64,000 bases of DNA from NCBI GenBank assembly GCA_964570625.1, contig CAZMYW010000014.1, positions 15,010 through 79,009 on the forward strand. Direction: 5' to 3'. Both the position numbers and the translations under genes were made by a program. Source of the DNA: JBFLXB01 sp964570625 (lineage in GTDB: Bacteria > Nitrospirota > Nitrospiria > 2-01-FULL-66-17). Shown in pieces: positions 34,881 through 42,500 of this stretch; positions within the stretch are counted from its first letter, which is position 1; every line of letters begins with the position of its first letter. The notes under the pieces were generated by a model. The model did no database searches. It was not told where the DNA came from and saw only the letters and a program-made list of their open reading frames with translations.

Positions 34881-34910
34881 ATCATGCGGCGCACGCCCGA
34901 TCCGTGTCAA
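34881..34910 (-). promoter_or_regulatory. Sigma70-like promoter of the DUF4136-like gene
   Basis: Read on the minus strand: TTGACA (34910-34905), an 18-base spacer and CATGAT (34886-34881), ending 20 bases before the start codon at 34860. The leader is short but leaves room for GGAGGAG immediately before the ATG. Confidence 0.5.
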
Positions 34911-34958
34911 GCGTTTCGGCGTTCCCGTTGACTCCTCCGTACCAGCCACGGTGATGGC

Positions 34959-35516
34959 ATGGCTCTAAACGCCACGATTTATAAAGCCGCGCTGCAGATC
35001 ACCGACACGGACCGCCACTACTACCAGGAGCACGCGCTCACCATCGCGCGCCACCCCTCTGAAACCGATGAGCGGATGATGGTGCGCGTGCTGGCGTTTG
35101 TCCGGCACGCGCACGAGGCCTTGTCGTTCGGCAGAGGCCTGAGTACCGAGGACGAACCTGATCTCTGGCAAAAAGATTTGACCGGTGCCATCGAGCTGTG
35201 GATCGACGTGGGCCAACCCGATGACAAGAGTGTTCGCAAGGCCTGCGGCCGTGCCCAACAGGTCGTCGTCTACACCTACGGCGGCCAGAGCGCCGACCGG
35301 TGGTGGGAGCAGAACCGCGCCACGCTCGAACGCGCCAAGAACCTGACCATCCTGAACCTCCCGGTGGACGCCAGCCGCGCCCTGGCCAAACTCGCCCGGC
35401 GGGACATGCAGTTACACTGCACCATTCAAGATGGACAGGTCTGGATAGGGGATCGGGATGAGACGGTGCAGGTTGCGCTGGCAACGATGAAAAATGCTCA
35501 GCCTCCTGTGCGCTGA
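34959..35516 (+). CDS. yaeQ: YaeQ family protein
   Basis: 185-aa protein of the YaeQ family (PD-(D/E)xK-like nuclease fold, function uncertain). Signature segments: MALNATIYKAALQITDTDRHYY, HALTIARHPSETDERMMVRVLAFV, DLWQKDLTGAIELWIDVGQPD, RKACGRAQQVVVYTYGG and MQLHCTIQDGQVWIGD. Length is the family norm (about 180). Divergent from the DUF4136-like gene. In E. coli YaeQ was linked to suppression of RfaH loss; a direct role is not established. Confidence 0.93.
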   Translation: MALNATIYKAALQITDTDRHYYQEHALTIARHPSETDERMMVRVLAFVRHAHEALSFGRGLSTEDEPDLWQKDLTGAIELWIDVGQPDDKSVRKACGRAQQVVVYTYGGQSADRWWEQNRATLERAKNLTILNLPVDASRALAKLARRDMQLHCTIQDGQVWIGDRDETVQVALATMKNAQPPVR

Positions 35517-35552
35517 CCATGTCAGGCGATGCCGCGCTGCGAGGAAACTTCC

Positions 35553-35611
35553 TTGACCCGTGAACCCGCAACGGGCTAAGCTCCGGCGCTACCTTTCCAT
35601 AGCTGACCCAT
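35553..35611 (+). promoter_or_regulatory. Two-copy repeat with promoter-like spacing (copy A)
   Basis: TTGACC (35553-35558), 18 bases, TAAGCT (35577-35582), then CTACCTTTCCATAG. The spacer holds CCCGCAACGGG, a short hairpin. A near-identical 48-base stretch occurs at 39368-39415. The barrel gene starts at 35639, 57 bases after the -10-like hexamer. The -10 resembles the TAATCT and TAGACT boxes proposed elsewhere in the window, so this may be a promoter type of this genome; alternatively it is a small dispersed repeat. Confidence 0.4.
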
Positions 35612-35638
35612 CCCCTTGATTCTTACCTGGAGGCGGCG

Positions 35639-36229
35639 ATGAACACCAGAAATCTGTTGCTCCTCGTCCTCGTCGTCGGCCTGGGTCTTCCCGCAGCGGC
35701 CGCGGCACAGACGCGACATCAGCGCGACAACTGGTACATCGGGTTCGGCCTCGGCGGGTCGCCGTCCGCGCAATGGAAAGTCAACGGCCAGACCGTCAGC
35801 TTCGACGATTGGCTCGATGGTCTCGACAAGGATCCGAGGGTTTCCCTGAATTTCAAAATCGGCGGCACCATCTCTCCCGAGACCCTCTTGGGATTCGACC
35901 TGACGGCCGTGGGCCAAGGCGGCGTCACCAGCGGAGGCGAAGCTCATGCCCAGATCAATAACTACTTCCTGATGTTGACCCATTTCCCGTCTCAAGAAGG
36001 CCTCTTCATCCGGATGGGAGGCGGGTACTCGAACCTCTCGCTCACGATCGACACCAATTTCGGCGATTTCGACGAACGCTTGAACGGAGTCGGGGCCTTG
36101 GCCGGGATCGGCTACGCCTTCTGGCTTGGGAAGAGCTTCAACCTCACGCTGAATCTGGACTACTCCCAACAGTGGTATTCCAACGACACTCCCAGCGAGC
36201 CCGACACCTCTCAATTCACAATCCTCTAA
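35639..36229 (+). CDS. Outer-membrane beta-barrel protein, stopped just before its beta-signal
   Basis: 196 aa to the first stop. Signal peptide MNTRNLLLLVLVVGLGLPAAAAAQ with cleavage after AAA/AQ. The mature part has alternating amphipathic strands (NWYIGFGLGGSP, VSLNFKIGGTISPETLLGFDLTAV, GLFIRMGGGYSNLSLTI, VGALAGIGYAFWLG, SFNLTLNLDYSQQWY), fitting an eight-stranded OmpA/OmpW-like barrel. The frame ends QFTIL-TAA (36227-36229). Reading on in the same frame gives MGFDWY then TGA at 36248-36250, a typical last barrel strand. So a one-codon nonsense change (for example TAC or TAT to TAA) seems to have removed the beta-signal. Either the protein is slightly truncated or the gene is a young pseudogene. 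Confidence 0.75.
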   Translation: MNTRNLLLLVLVVGLGLPAAAAAQTRHQRDNWYIGFGLGGSPSAQWKVNGQTVSFDDWLDGLDKDPRVSLNFKIGGTISPETLLGFDLTAVGQGGVTSGGEAHAQINNYFLMLTHFPSQEGLFIRMGGGYSNLSLTIDTNFGDFDERLNGVGALAGIGYAFWLGKSFNLTLNLDYSQQWYSNDTPSEPDTSQFTIL

Positions 36230-36290
36230 ATGGGGTTTGACTGGTATTGATGTCGCGCGCGACAAGCCCCTACAATACCGCGGTCACCCG

Positions 36291-36635
36291 ATGAATCCGC
36301 TCCCGATCGCTCAGGTCCATCCGCAAACGCTCAAAGAGCGGCTCGATGCCGGCGAGGCGCTGGTCATCGTGGACGTGCGCGAGACGTGGGAGTACTCGCT
36401 CGCGCACATCCCGGGGTCCATCAACTTTCCGTTGGGGGAATTGGCCGACTGCGTGATGGAGCTCGATGCCGAGGACGAGATTATTGTCTGCTGCCACCAT
36501 GGGGCGCGCAGCTACGAAGGCGCGCAGATTCTGATCGAATCGGGCTTTCCGCGCGTAGCCAACCTGATCGGCGGCATCGACCTCTGGTCGTGCGTAGTGG
36601 ACCCGTCCATTCCGCGCTACCGCGAGGGCGGGTAA
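36291..36635 (+). CDS. Rhodanese-like domain protein
   Basis: Single-domain rhodanese of 114 aa. Start of domain LDAGEALVIVDVRETWEYSLAHIPGSINFPLGEL. The active-site loop is CCHHGARS with catalytic Cys (second C) in C-x-x-G-x-R form, followed by a helix, and GGIDLW near the end is standard. The start ATG 36291 gives the canonical N-terminus (MNPLPIAQVHPQTLKERL). No partner domain. It probably transfers sulfane sulfur; the acceptor is unknown. Confidence 0.88.
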   Translation: MNPLPIAQVHPQTLKERLDAGEALVIVDVRETWEYSLAHIPGSINFPLGELADCVMELDAEDEIIVCCHHGARSYEGAQILIESGFPRVANLIGGIDLWSCVVDPSIPRYREGG

Positions 36636-36645
36636 GGCGCGCTGG

Positions 36646-36676
36646 ATCTTGATGTTGCAAACTGCAACATCAAGAT
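36646..36676. repeat. Perfect palindrome P1 (14-bp arms, AAC loop) upstream of the ORF6N gene
   Basis: ATCTTGATGTTGCA (36646-36659), loop AAC, TGCAACATCAAGAT (36663-36676). It starts 10 bases after the rhodanese stop and ends 34 bases before the ORF6N start codon. It could act as terminator-like hairpin without a U-tract or as operator. It shares the inner GCA-AAY-TGC layout with P2-P4. Confidence 0.85.
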
Positions 36677-36710
36677 AACCCCGCAGAGAAGCCACCCACG
36701 GAGGACCGGT

Positions 36711-37274
36711 ATGGGGTATCGACGAGCGGCTGTTTCCACCGAGGACATTGAGAAGAAAATCCTCATTGTGCGGGGTCAAAAGGTCATGCTGGATACTGAC
36801 CTGGCAGCACTGTACGGAGTGCCAACCAAGCGGCTCAATGAACAGGTCAAGCGCAACCGCCGTCGCTTTCCTCGAGACTTCATGTTGCAGCTGACGTCAC
36901 GGGAGAAAACCGAGGTGGTCGCAAATTGCGACCACCTCCAGAAGCTGAAGTTTTCTCGCACGCGGCCCCATGTGTTCAGTGAGTACGGCGCGATCATGGT
37001 TGCCAGCATCCTAAATACCAAGCGGGCGATTGAAGTCAGCGTGGCCGTGGTGCGAGCGTTCGTGAAGCTCCGTGAGACGGTGGCCGCGCATAAAGAATTG
37101 GTATGGAAGCTGGCGGAGTTGGAGCAGCGGGTGACCGGCCACGACGAGCACATCCAAAGCCTGTTCGAAGCGATCCGCCGACTCATGACTCCGCCCAAGA
37201 CCGAACGTGGACGGATCGGATTTCAGGTCCGAGAGCGCCGCGCTCGATACGGGCGGTACGCGGTAACGGACTGA
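36711..37274 (+). CDS. ORF6N domain protein
   Basis: 187-aa DNA-binding-type protein of phage/accessory origin. The ORF6N domain (about residues 8-105) reads VSTEDIEKKILIVRGQKVMLDTDLAALYGVPTKRLNEQVKRN, RRRFPRDFMLQLT and, after a degenerate insert, RPHVFSEYGAIMVASILNTKRAIEVSVAVVRAFVKLRE. A coiled-coil tail (about 110-155) follows. ORF6N domains occur in phage antirepressor-like proteins and chromosomal accessory genes; a specific role cannot be given. The segment VVANCDHL, where relatives often have SQIAT-like residues, is encoded by palindrome P2. The start may be ATG 36711; the RBS GGAGGAC is about 10 bases upstream. Confidence 0.82.
   Translation: MGYRRAAVSTEDIEKKILIVRGQKVMLDTDLAALYGVPTKRLNEQVKRNRRRFPRDFMLQLTSREKTEVVANCDHLQKLKFSRTRPHVFSEYGAIMVASILNTKRAIEVSVAVVRAFVKLRETVAAHKELVWKLAELEQRVTGHDEHIQSLFEAIRRLMTPPKTERGRIGFQVRERRARYGRYAVTD
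36912..36938. repeat. Perfect palindrome P2 (12-bp arms, AAT loop) inside the ORF6N gene
   Basis: GAGGTGGTCGCA (36912-36923), loop AAT, TGCGACCACCTC (36927-36938). It lies within the coding sequence and encodes EVVANCDHL. Arms end in GCA/TGC like P1, and the CACAAATTGTG cores of P3 and P4 are the same layout with one base pair changed. Confidence 0.85.
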
Positions 37275-37290
37275 GAAGAGCGACATGTTA

Positions 37291-37480
37291 GTTAATTACT
37301 GAAGAACGTCCCTTATGGGTTGGGGCCGATCAACTTCACGAGCCACCCGGATATCGGATCTATTTCGGCCAAGAAGGGAACACGTTGATCATCCTGCTTG
37401 GTGGTGGAACGAAAAAGACGCAAGCGCGCGACATCGAACTCGCTCATACGCGATGGGCTGCGTACAAGTCGCGTCGATAG
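37291..37480 (+). pseudogene. 5'-truncated toxin gene (COG3657, RelE/ParE-like)
   Basis: Frame ending at TAG 37478-37480 encodes PPGYRIYFGQEGNTLIILLGGGTKKTQARDIELAHTRWAAYK. It aligns over its whole length with the C-terminal half of the intact toxin at 38472-38804 (GPGYRVYFGIDQGDLVLLLLGGTKRTQQRDIREAREYWVDY). No start codon or N-terminal half exists: a TAG lies in frame near 37289 and the ORF6N gene ends just upstream. It is followed after 23 bases by an intact cognate-type antitoxin gene, so the toxin of this module has decayed. Confidence 0.82.
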
Positions 37481-37503
37481 CCAAGGGAATCGGGGAGGGT
37501 ACG

Positions 37504-37830
37504 ATGCCGGTCACACGAACATTTCGAATCACCATTATGGAACGGGCCACCCGCGACGCGCGGTTTCGCCAACACCTGTTGACCGAGGCGATCAATCAGT
37601 TGCTGACCGGCGATCTGGCCGCGGGAAAATCCATGCTGCGAGATTACATCAACGCCACGATTTCCTTTGATCAATTGGCGCGCAAGCTCAAGAAATCCAG
37701 CAAGAGCCTGCACCGGATGCTCGGCCCGCAAGGCAACCCGACCGCGGAAAATCTCTTCGGAATGATCAAAGTGCTCCAGGCGCATGAACGCGTACATCTC
37801 CACGTGAAGTCCCAGCGATCCGCTGCATAA
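37504..37830 (+). CDS. COG3636-type antitoxin with HTH (orphan)
   Basis: 108-aa regulator. The N-terminal part (RFRQHLLTEAINQLLTGDLAAGKSMLRDYINATIS) and the following HTH FDQLARKLKKSSKSLHRMLG and NPTAENLFGMIKVLQAH match addiction-module antidote proteins. ATG 37504 is preceded by GGGGAGGG. The toxin before it is a truncated remnant, so this gene is probably an orphan. Retained orphan antitoxins may still neutralise related toxins such as the one at 38472-38804. Confidence 0.8.
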   Translation: MPVTRTFRITIMERATRDARFRQHLLTEAINQLLTGDLAAGKSMLRDYINATISFDQLARKLKKSSKSLHRMLGPQGNPTAENLFGMIKVLQAHERVHLHVKSQRSAA

Positions 37831-37865
37831 TAGCAGTCGGTTTGAAATCCTTAGGAGGAACGGCC

Positions 37866-38330
37866 ATGCAGACATTGAATACAGAGCGAGTGCAATCACT
37901 GGCGCGCGACTTGCGCAAGACGCCTCCTCGCAGTCCGCGGGAAACACTGGGCGGGTTCGTCATCGCGGCGCGGATGGTAGACAAGGCCCGCGCCGACCTG
38001 CTGGGCATTCAGGGCGAATACAACTTTTACCCCTGCGGTCTGGGGGCGTATTTCTGGAAGTACACGGGTCTGGATCACGCGAAGTTCAAGGACTTCGCCT
38101 CCACGGGCGCGAGCGACGCCGAGATGGACGAATGGATTCGCCAGAACACCGTGGTGAAGGACAAGCTGGCTGTCATTCGCTGGAACAACGAGATGGTTGG
38201 GCTGCGCCTCTGCGATCTGACCGATGGCACGCAGGAGTATTTCTCCACCTACATCCCTCAGTTCTGCAAGCCTCCCAGTAAGGTGAAGTTCTTCTTCGAT
38301 GTGTACGATGTCGAGGAGGGGGTCTTGTAG
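37866..38330 (+). CDS. DUF5069 domain protein
   Basis: 154-aa protein. LRKTPPRSPRETLGGFVIAARMVDKARADLLGIQGEYNFYP and FKDFASTGASDAEMDEWIRQ are the recognised DUF5069 pattern. RBS TAGGAGGA is about 9 bases before ATG 37866. Function of the family is unknown; it has no signal peptide. It lies between two toxin-antitoxin loci, and I see no direct link to them. Confidence 0.85.
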   Translation: MQTLNTERVQSLARDLRKTPPRSPRETLGGFVIAARMVDKARADLLGIQGEYNFYPCGLGAYFWKYTGLDHAKFKDFASTGASDAEMDEWIRQNTVVKDKLAVIRWNNEMVGLRLCDLTDGTQEYFSTYIPQFCKPPSKVKFFFDVYDVEEGVL

Positions 38331-38424
38331 GCCCGGCAGGGCGAGGGCGATGTTACTGAGCTCCCAGCGAGGCTAAGCTGCAACCTCCGCCGTGACATCT
38401 GAAGATTTTTCAAAGTCCTTCGAG

Positions 38425-38453
38425 TTGACTTCGATTATCATTTACGATAACTT
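38425..38453 (+). promoter_or_regulatory. Promoter with palindromic operator of the TA module
   Basis: TTGACT (38425-38430), 17-base spacer, TAACTT (38448-38453). An inverted repeat TTATC (38435-38439) and GATAA (38446-38450) with a 6-base centre lies between and over the -10 region, as expected for autorepression by the antitoxin/toxin complex. The toxin gene starts at 38472. The local AT-richness contrasts with the surroundings. Confidence 0.5.
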
Positions 38454-38471
38454 AGTCGCGCGGGCGATCGG

Positions 38472-38804
38472 ATGAAGCCGGCGCGGCCGTTTCGGGTTCG
38501 CGAGTACCTCACGGCTCGCGGCGCGAGCCCTTTTCGGGAGTGGCTCGACGAGTTGGACGTGACGATGAGGGCGCGGGTTCAGGCGCGGGTGTTGCGCTTC
38601 GAATCGGGGAACCTGGGCGACTACAAATCGGTGGGCGGGGGTGTCCTTGAAAGCCGGCTCGACATTGGGCCGGGCTACCGCGTCTATTTCGGGATCGACC
38701 AGGGCGACCTCGTCTTGTTGCTGCTTGGCGGCACGAAGCGAACGCAACAGCGGGACATTCGTGAGGCCCGCGAATACTGGGTGGACTATCTGAGAGGAAC
38801 ATGA
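38472..38804 (+). CDS. RelE/ParE-superfamily toxin (COG3657, addiction module killer)
   Basis: 110-aa toxin. FRVREYLTARGASPFREWLDELD, ARVQARVLRFESGNLGDYKSVGGGVLESRLDIGPGYRVYFG and LVLLLLGGTKRTQQRDIREAREYW follow the COG3657 killer-protein pattern, including the basic residues near the C-terminus. Its stop overlaps the antitoxin start by 4 bases (ATGA), so toxin precedes antitoxin as in higBA-like modules. The target (ribosome-dependent mRNA cleavage or gyrase) is not determinable from sequence. Confidence 0.88.
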   Translation: MKPARPFRVREYLTARGASPFREWLDELDVTMRARVQARVLRFESGNLGDYKSVGGGVLESRLDIGPGYRVYFGIDQGDLVLLLLGGTKRTQQRDIREAREYWVDYLRGT

Positions 38805-39118
38805 CCATGGCGGGGCGGACTCGGGACTGGAACAAGGGACTCGCGGATGACTTTAAGGATGCGGCGTTCGTGCGGGCATTCATCAATGCGGCCCTGGACG
38901 AGGGCATTCCGATTCAACAGGTCCTGCGCAAACTCGTGGACGGGGTCGGGCTCAAGGAAACGTCCAAGAAGACCAAAATCCCGAGCCCCAACCTCCTACG
39001 CGCCCTGAATCCTAAGCACAATCCCACCCTCGACACGCTCAATCGAATTCGCCGGCCGTTCGGCCTGAAGCTGTCCGTGACCATGATTCAGAAGAAGCCG
39101 AGCCGATCCGCCGCGTGA
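38801..39118 (+). CDS. COG3636-type HTH antitoxin
   Basis: 105-aa antitoxin partner of the preceding toxin. N-terminal FKDAAFVRAFINAALDEGIPIQQVLRKLVDGVG, then an HTH VGLKETSKKTKIPSPNLLRAL and PKHNPTLDTLNRIRRPFGLKLSV, the usual COG3636 ending. It probably binds the palindrome at 38435-38450 and the toxin. ATG 38801 overlaps the toxin stop. Confidence 0.88.
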   Translation: MTMAGRTRDWNKGLADDFKDAAFVRAFINAALDEGIPIQQVLRKLVDGVGLKETSKKTKIPSPNLLRALNPKHNPTLDTLNRIRRPFGLKLSVTMIQKKPSRSAA

Positions 39119-39220
39119 GTGGTCGACCGCGGGCCAAGACCCAGGACGACATTATGCGCCTGCCGGCAGCGAATCATGAGGCGGGCTGGGGGGAAAAAGT
39201 TGAGGCGGGGAGTTCGTCAA

Positions 39221-39247
39221 CTTGAAATCACAAATTGTGACTTCAAG
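39221..39247. repeat. Palindrome P3 (12-bp arms, one mismatch, AAT loop)
   Basis: CTTGAAATCACA (39221-39232), loop AAT, TGTGACTTCAAG (39236-39247), with one A/C mismatch in the arms. The outer CTTGA matches the inner part of P1, and the core CACAAATTGTG is identical to P4. Confidence 0.82.
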
Positions 39248-39289
39248 GACCGAGGATCCTCGTCGCGGGGGCTCAATGCTGGTGCCTCG

Positions 39290-39318
39290 GTTTGAGGTCA
39301 CAAATTGTGACCTCAAAC
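39290..39318. repeat. Perfect palindrome P4 (13-bp arms, AAT loop)
   Basis: GTTTGAGGTCACA (39290-39302), loop AAT, TGTGACCTCAAAC (39306-39318). The core is identical to P3 and has the same 3-base loop as P2. It lies in non-coding DNA. Confidence 0.85.
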
Positions 39319-39367
39319 GCGGACGACGGGACCGACCCCCGATCCGTCCTAATCCGGCCCGATTCCG

Positions 39368-39415
39368 TGACCCCTGAGCCCGCAACGGGCTAAGCTGGGC
39401 CCTACCTTTTCATAG
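39368..39415 (+). repeat. Two-copy repeat (copy B)
   Basis: TGACCCCTGAGCCCGCAACG and the following GGCTAAGCT, CTACCTTTTCATAG match copy A at 35553-35611 almost base for base. Here the -35-like hexamer is GTGACC. The next gene on this strand (restriction subunit) is 175 bases away, so if it is a promoter the leader is long. Confidence 0.6.
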
Positions 39416-39589
39416 AGGGCCTGGCGCTTTCCTGAGAGCCTTTCCACCGAGAGCTCCTGCAAGTTCTTGATTCGCGGCGAGCTGTTCCAGAAGAGGCGAA
39501 TGGGGAGACGGTCGGTTTGAGCGATGTGTCACTGTAAGACCTAACTCCGCCCTCTGTCTTCTCAACGGCTATGAGAATGGGCACCAAAG

Positions 39590-42500
39590 ATGTCTAACCC
39601 ATTTTTCGAACGCCCCATCCTTAATTCCCCCTATGAGTGCCCGCAAAGGCATTGGGAGTTGGATGACCAAGGGCAGCCAACACAGAAAATAATTGAAAAC
39701 CGCCGCCACGCTGAATTCATCACGCCGATTCCAAAGCCAAGAAAACGCAAAGGCTCGGCGGTGCAGTCACAGATCATTTTTGACGAAGGCAAAGGGCTTT
39801 CTAGTGAGAAACAACAGTATGACCCCACGTCGATCATCAATCAGCTACGCCAAGAAGTGGATCAATGGCGGAAACTGCCGAATCCGAATCAGTGGCACGT
39901 CACTCCTGAAACGTCGCGCCTGCTTCAGCATTGGCGGCATCACAAATTTAACAGCCTCCGCCCCTTTTTCTGCCAAGTCGAAGCAGTAGAAACAGCCATT
40001 TGGCTGACCGAGGTAGCGCCCCAAGTCGGCAAGACGGGTAAGGCTCTCATTGAACACTTAGCGAATGCTAATCACGACGCCAACCCGGAACTCATGCGCG
40101 TAGCCCTGAAGCTCGCCACCGGGGCAGGTAAGACCACCGTCATGGCCATGCTGATCGCCTGGCAAACCATTAATGCGGTGCGCCGGTCTCAGAGCCAGAA
40201 GTTCACACGGGGCTTTCTTGTCGTTGCACCCGGCCTGACTATCAAGGACCGCCTGCGCGTTCTCCAACCGAATGACCCAGACAGCTACTACGCCAGCCGC
40301 GAACTAGTGCCGGCCGATTTGTTGGACGACGTGAACCGGGCCAAGATCGTGATCACCAATTACCACGTTTTTAAGCTCCGCGAGCGGATAGATCTCTCAA
40401 AGGGAGGACGGTCACTCCTGCAGGGCCGTGGCCAAGAACTGAACACCCTTGAAACAGAGGGGCAGATGCTTCAACGGGTGATGCCTGATCTGATGGGCAT
40501 GAAGAATATCTTGGTGCTGAACGACGAAGCCCATCACTGTTACCGGGAAAAGCCGGGAGCAGAGGACGACGAGGATTTGAAAGGGGATGACAAAAAAGAG
40601 GCTGAGAAGAACAACGAAGCCGCCCGTCTTTGGATTTCCGGCCTAGAAACGGTCAACCGCAAGCTTGGAATCGCTCGCGTTATCGACCTGTCCGCCACGC
40701 CATTTTTCCTGCGTGGCTCAGGTTACGCCGAGGGCACTCTCTTCCCGTGGACGATGAGCGACTTCTCGCTCATGGACGCCATCGAGTGCGGCATCGTCAA
40801 ACTCCCGCGTGTCCCTGTGGCCGATAACATTCCGGGCGAAGAGATGCCGATGTTCCGCAATCTGTGGGAACATATCCGAGCGAAGATGCCCAAGAAAGGG
40901 CGGGGCAAGGCCAGCGTTCTTGACCCCTTAAGTCTGCCGCCACAACTCCAGACAGCCCTCGACGCCCTCTACGGTCACTATAAGAAGACCTACCGCCTGT
41001 GGGAGGAGAGCGGAATTCGCGTGCCACCTTGCTTCATCATAGTCTGCAACAATACCTCGACCTCCAAGCTGGTGTACGACTATATCTCCGGCTTTCACCG
41101 GCAGAACGACGACGGGTCAACCACACTAGAAAACGGCCGTCTCGCGCTATTCCGAAACTTTGATGAACACGGCAACCCCATCGCCCGACCCAACACGCTG
41201 CTCATCGACAGTGAGCAACTCGAATCGGGAGAAGCGCTCGACGATAACTTCCGCGGCATGGCCGCCGATGAGATCGACCGCTTCCGCCGCGAGATCATCG
41301 AACGCACTGGCGATCCTCGCCAGGCCGAGAACATCACCGATCAGGAACTGCTCCGCGAGGTGATGAACACTGTAGGCCGGCATGGCCGACTGGGCGGATC
41401 GATCCGCTGCGTCGTTTCCGTCTCCATGCTCACTGAAGGCTGGGATGCGAATACGGTTACGCACGTTCTTGGCGTTCGCGCGTTCGGCACCCAGCTTCTT
41501 TGCGAACAGGTCATTGGTCGCGCCTTGCGCCGCCAGTCCTATGATCTGAACGAAGACGGTCCGAACAAGGGCCTGTTTAATGTGGAGTACGCCGACGTCT
41601 TGGGCATTCCGTTCGACTTCACCGCCAAGCCGGTGGTCGCGCCTCCGCAGCCGCCGCGCGAAACTATCCATGTCAGAGCTGTGCGTCCCGAACGCGATCC
41701 ACTCGAAATCCGTTTCCCGCGTGTCGTGGGCTACCGCGTCGAATTGCCCGAGGAACGTCTGTCGGCCATGTTCAACGCGGACTCCGTGCTGGAACTGACT
41801 CCGGATCTGGTCGGCGCCACGGAAACCCAAAACTCAGGAATCATTGGCGAACGGGTGGACCTCAACCTGGTTCACACCGGAGACGTCCGGCCCTCGCAAG
41901 TGTTGTATGAGCTGGTCTCGTACCTTGTGCTCACCAAGTGGCGCGACCCGGGCGAAGATCCCAAGCTCCACCTCTTTGGGCAGCTCAAGCGCATCGCCCG
42001 CCAATGGCTCGATGGGTACCTCGTCTGCAAGGGCGGCACCTATCCCGCGCAGTTGAAATACAAGACGCTGGCCGACATGGCGTGCGAGCGCATTACCGCC
42101 GGAATCACGCGCAAGTTCGTGGGTGAGCGACCGATCACGGTCGTGCTCGATCCCTACAACCCCACGGGCTCCACCGCCCACGTCAATTTCAATACCTCCA
42201 AAACCGACCGCTGGGAAACGGACGCCCGCCGTTGTCATCTCAACTGGGTCATCCTCGACAGCGATTGGGAAGGCGAGTTCTGCCGCGTGGCCGAGTCGCA
42301 CCCGCGCGTCCGCTCCTATGTCAAAAACCACAACCTCGGTCTTGAGGTGCCGTACCGCTACGGCTCGGAGATGCGCACGTATCGGCCCGACTTCATCGTG
42401 CTGATTGATGACGGTCACGGCGACGACGATCTCCTGCACTTGATCGTCGAGATCAAAGGCTACCGGCGCGAGGACGCGAAGGAAAAGAAATCCACAATGG

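Larger units (their letters stand above)
39119..39589. other. 470-base non-coding stretch between TA module and RM genes
   Basis: No gene is supported. It contains palindromes P3 and P4 (about 70 bases apart) and copy B of the 48-base repeat. The rest has no RBS-preceded frame of meaningful length. The composition shifts from GC-rich to more AT-rich toward the restriction gene. It looks like a junction of independently acquired segments. Confidence 0.6.
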
